Positions 62,401-64,000 of a DNA stretch of 64,000 bases are shown here, one piece after another. Numbering within the stretch: the stretch's first letter is position 1; the number at the start of each line of letters is the position of its first letter. Under the pieces are notes generated by a model. That model had not been told where the DNA came from, ran no database searches, and worked only from the letters and a program-made list of their open reading frames with translations. This DNA comes from Fibrella forsythiae (lineage in GTDB: Bacteria; Bacteroidota; Bacteroidia; Cytophagales; Spirosomataceae): assembly GCF_017353175.1 (NCBI RefSeq), contig NZ_JAFMYW010000004.1, forward strand, positions 186,001 through 250,000. Direction: 5' to 3'. The translations under genes were made by a program, and so were the position numbers.

Positions 62401-62894
62401 AGGTAGACGCAGCAACACCGGTGCGGATTGCTGATTATTTTACGGGGTCAGCCGACGGACGAACGGGAGAATTTACGTTTCCTCTGCGCGATATGGCTCC
62501 GGGAAACTACGTAGTGAGAGCCAGGGTTTATGATCTTAACAATAATCTGGCCGAGGCTACGTTGGCATTTGTAGTCTCTGACCGGCCAGCCATGACTATT
62601 CAGCGACTGGTAGGAGCACCAAACCCCGTACGCGAGCAAAGTCAGTGGCTACTGACCCACAACCGTCCGGGCCAACCGCTTACCTGGACCTGGCGGATAC
62701 TCTCGATGAGCGGTAAAAGCCTGATTGAGCAGCGGGGCGAATGTTATGACTGCTCAGAAACAGTGACGATTGGATCGTATGACCGGTTGACGTTTCCATT
62801 GGCAACAGGTATCTATATATTACAGGCTGAATTGACAAACCCGGAAACGGGCGAACACGCGAAAGCTACCAACCGATTACTTTTTGCCGACTAA
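59427..62894 (+). CDS. porU: Type IX secretion sortase PorU (C25 gingipain-like peptidase)
   Basis: 1155 residues, almost the size of P. gingivalis PorU (1158). A signal region (LVLFVYIGLGSIHGANAQ, about 29-46) is followed by a long beta-rich N-terminal domain. The C25 caspase-like domain is at about 410-800 with catalytic His in NYAGHGGENGWAQE (about 669) and Cys in ITATCQFG (about 701). The C-terminus has a beta-sandwich/FlgD-like end (PNPVREQ..WRILSMSGK). PorU cuts the C-terminal signal of type IX cargo at the cell surface and links the cargo to the surface. It starts with ATGTGTAG overlapping the SprT-like stop, and PorV follows after 102 bp. Confidence 0.93.
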   Translation: MCSAQQLLSRQTPTLRPKSDLLVSVSLRLVLFVYIGLGSIHGANAQSVLQTGTWYKIGVLGTGVYQLDYATLTALDPAFKTADPRTFRLYGNGGAPLPQANAMPRPVDLLENAIQVTGEDDGRFDTGDVVRFYAQGPQTITRDTLTGRFTHQLNPYTDTTFYFLTISPGVGRRIVTRQPGAAIGLPTITTFDHYAYYEHDTTNLINSGRDWIGDYYGTYPQQFVPFQLPGRVDGSPTYITLSAVGISLSPSVFYVSLDNTILTSATFNAISGYEFTARGSAKTVTGQAVLPTAPDELRLTMTYDRQSGSGAVAYLNYVAVQTRREIRQYDVPTLVRGSRGSYTAKQATNDLLIWDVANPISPVQQAYTLSGTQATWTASDTAAFYLYTNRTISAPVAAYAIPNQNIRAEATPNLLIITPAAWRDQAERLAAFRRANDKLTVLVATTAQVYNEFSSGQPDVSAIRDIARFFARKQPGTLHYLLLVGDASYDYRGKTKSLTPAQMANLIPTYESRESLHPVFSFSSDDYFGFLKDTDGEWPETDTDSTRLDIGVGRLAVKTPAEARSVVDKLIRYASDKRLLGDWRTKILLVADDGDGNIHQNDEDRLAALIEARHPEFRPERLFLDTFKQDTIVLPGQPPNLVTERAPTVNQAINRAIDEGRLLINYAGHGGENGWAQEQILTVQDILSWTNSRMPLFITATCQFGRYDNPNVVSGAELAQVDRAGGAIGLLTTTRPVYANTNYLLNDAFYKAIFLAVEGGLPRLGDVMRATKNNSISGVQNRNFTLLGDPSMRLAYPQQNVTFTRLNDKALKPEQVDTLRAGQRILLQGEVRPQSSTLAVGSFTGTVRVMVYDKPVSLKTHGTESGPFSYKAYQSLLFAGQAEVQQGRFQISFNVPTDVLPTFGFGRVYAYAVQTDSLSDAVGGYQNLVIGGTGTLPADTRPPTLTLTLAGADPSAKQPSVAGATATIHIRVADETGINLTQTTANHGPTLQVDAATPVRIADYFTGSADGRTGEFTFPLRDMAPGNYVVRARVYDLNNNLAEATLAFVVSDRPAMTIQRLVGAPNPVREQSQWLLTHNRPGQPLTWTWRILSMSGKSLIEQRGECYDCSETVTIGSYDRLTFPLATGIYILQAELTNPETGEHAKATNRLLFAD

Positions 62895-62928
62895 TCGAAA
62901 CGTTTTTTTTCTACACGCAGAAACCTCG

Positions 62929-62936
62929 TAATTTTG
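62929..62936 (+). promoter_or_regulatory. Candidate -7 box (TAATTTTG) of porV
   Basis: TAATTTTG fits TAnnTTTG, 60 bp before the porV ATG at 62997. An ATG at 62943 in the same frame runs into a TAA after 14 codons, so it is not the start. Confidence 0.5.
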
Positions 62937-62996
62937 ACGGTCATGCAGTACAGCAGCCCGTTGGCCACCAGACTGACAGACCATTAAAACGGATTT

Positions 62997-64000
62997 ATGA
63001 ATCGTATGTACTTTAGCTTGCTACTTAGCGCAGGCTTCCTCGTAACAAGCTTAGCGGCTGTAGCCCAAACAACACCGTCGGCGTTCACCAATCTGGCTGG
63101 TCAGGTGCAACGGGTGCCCAATTCTGCCGTGCCTTTTCTGAACTTCACCCCCGACGCCCGCTCCGGCGCTCTGGGTGACGCAGGCGTAGCGCTTGATAAC
63201 CCAGACGCTAACGCCATTTTCTGGAATCCATCCAAGCTGGTATATGCCAAAGAAAATTCGGGCGCGTCTGTATCATACACCCCCTGGCTACGCGATCTGA
63301 TCGGCGATATGTACTATGGCTATTTCTCAGGCTATAAAAAGCTCAATAAGAATCAGGTAATTGGCCTATCGCTGCTTTATTTCGATCTGGGCACTATTGA
63401 TTTTACGACAAATCAGGGCGTTTCGGCGGGTTCGTTCAACTCACGGGAATATGCGCTCACAGCCAGCTTCTCGCAGAAACTGGCTCGTAATTTTTCGATG
63501 GGTGTCAATGTCAAATATCTGAACTCTAATCTTGGCGGGGGCGCTCCTTTCGGAAGCGGACAAACGCCAATCCAGGCGGGCTCTACGGCGGCATTTGACC
63601 TGAGCGCTTACTACAACAACTCCATTCGTGATGATGTCACGGGTAAAGGAATAAGCTGGGCTTACGGGCTGATGATCTCCAACCTGGGCGGCCGGATCAA
63701 TTATGGCAGCGCCGAACGGTATTTTATTCCCACCAACTTCCGGTTAGGCGGTATGTTCACCTACCACGCCGATCAGGTGAACAAGTTCAACTTTGTTCTT
63801 GACCTGAACAAGTTGATGGTGCCAACGCCACCCGTTTACCAAATCGTTGGCAGCCAGAAGGTGATTGTATCTGGCCAGGATCCCAACAGACCCTATCTGA
63901 GTGCCGTGTTTGGCTCATTTGCCGATGCGCCTAATGGCTTCAGCGAAGAATTGAAAGAGATTACCGGTTCATTCGGTGCTGAATACTGGTACAACGATCA
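62997..64000 (+). CDS. porV: Type IX secretion outer-membrane protein PorV (partial, runs off the window)
   Basis: At least 334 residues; the 3' end is outside the window. The signal peptide (MNRMYFSLLLSAGFLVTSLAAVAQ) leads to the PorV hallmark PFLNFTPDARSGALGDAGVALDN.DANAIFWNP at about 43-76, followed by beta-barrel strands (GYFSGYKKLNKNQVIGLSLLYF). PorV is a FadL-like barrel that accepts type IX cargo from the translocon and delivers it to PorU, the gene just upstream. No stop codon was found to the last base. Confidence 0.93.
   Translation, partial: MNRMYFSLLLSAGFLVTSLAAVAQTTPSAFTNLAGQVQRVPNSAVPFLNFTPDARSGALGDAGVALDNPDANAIFWNPSKLVYAKENSGASVSYTPWLRDLIGDMYYGYFSGYKKLNKNQVIGLSLLYFDLGTIDFTTNQGVSAGSFNSREYALTASFSQKLARNFSMGVNVKYLNSNLGGGAPFGSGQTPIQAGSTAAFDLSAYYNNSIRDDVTGKGISWAYGLMISNLGGRINYGSAERYFIPTNFRLGGMFTYHADQVNKFNFVLDLNKLMVPTPPVYQIVGSQKVIVSGQDPNRPYLSAVFGSFADAPNGFSEELKEITGSFGAEYWYND

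Overview
The window looks like chromosomal DNA of a Bacteroidota member of the Spirosoma / Cytophagales type (inference). Support: three SusC/SusD outer-membrane uptake pairs, an ECF sigma/FecR pair beside an STN-carrying SusC, the type IX secretion genes porU and porV, many lipoproteins, and Bacteroidota-type TAnnTTTG promoter boxes in front of several genes. Coding density is high. Almost every non-coding gap holds a palindrome. No tRNA, rRNA, CRISPR array, phage gene or intact insertion sequence was seen.

Region 1 (1-14160, + strand) is a carbohydrate-use island. It starts with the end of a PfkB sugar kinase (fructokinase-like), followed by a secreted GH32 fructan/sucrose hydrolase, a two-domain cupin protein, an ECF sigma factor, a FecR anti-sigma factor, an STN-type SusC with its SusD, a secreted protein that may be an alpha/alpha-toroid lyase, a cupin and a class-A-like serine hydrolase. 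The sigma/FecR/STN-SusC set suggests that uptake of a substrate is sensed at the outer membrane and passed to the sigma factor.

Region 2 (14257-35325, - strand) is the most unusual part. It holds two paralogous cassettes, each SusC - SusD - giant lipoprotein of about 1110-1137 residues made of VCBS/FG-GAP calcium-binding repeats with an ASPIC/UnbV domain in the middle. In transcription order: SusC, SusD, a small unknown lipoprotein, giant lipoprotein; then SusC, SusD, giant lipoprotein, giant lipoprotein. No glycoside hydrolase, lyase or protease lies within the block, so it does not look like a classical polysaccharide utilisation locus.

Region 3 (35827-51374) is mixed: a FAD/Fe-S D-2-hydroxyacid dehydrogenase with a palindrome inside its reading frame, an M1 peptidase, a vanadium haloperoxidase/PAP2 lipoprotein, MlaE/MlaF lipid transport, an SDR, an MsbA-like exporter, a YigZ/IMPACT protein, an unknown membrane protein, a lipoprotein MsrA, ribonucleotide reductase beta and RecX.

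Region 4 (51486-64000) holds a DnaQ-like exonuclease, the complex I membrane arm nuoKLMN, a GtrA-like protein, a tiny repetitive lipoprotein, a SprT-like metalloprotein, PorU and the start of PorV.

Two window-wide signals stand out. The octamer GGTACGTT (or AACGTACC) occurs about 40 times by hand count, where about two are expected by chance. There are also more than a dozen long inverted repeats with arms of 20-75 bp; some share a CCCTTCGACAGGCT core, and two intrude into genes.
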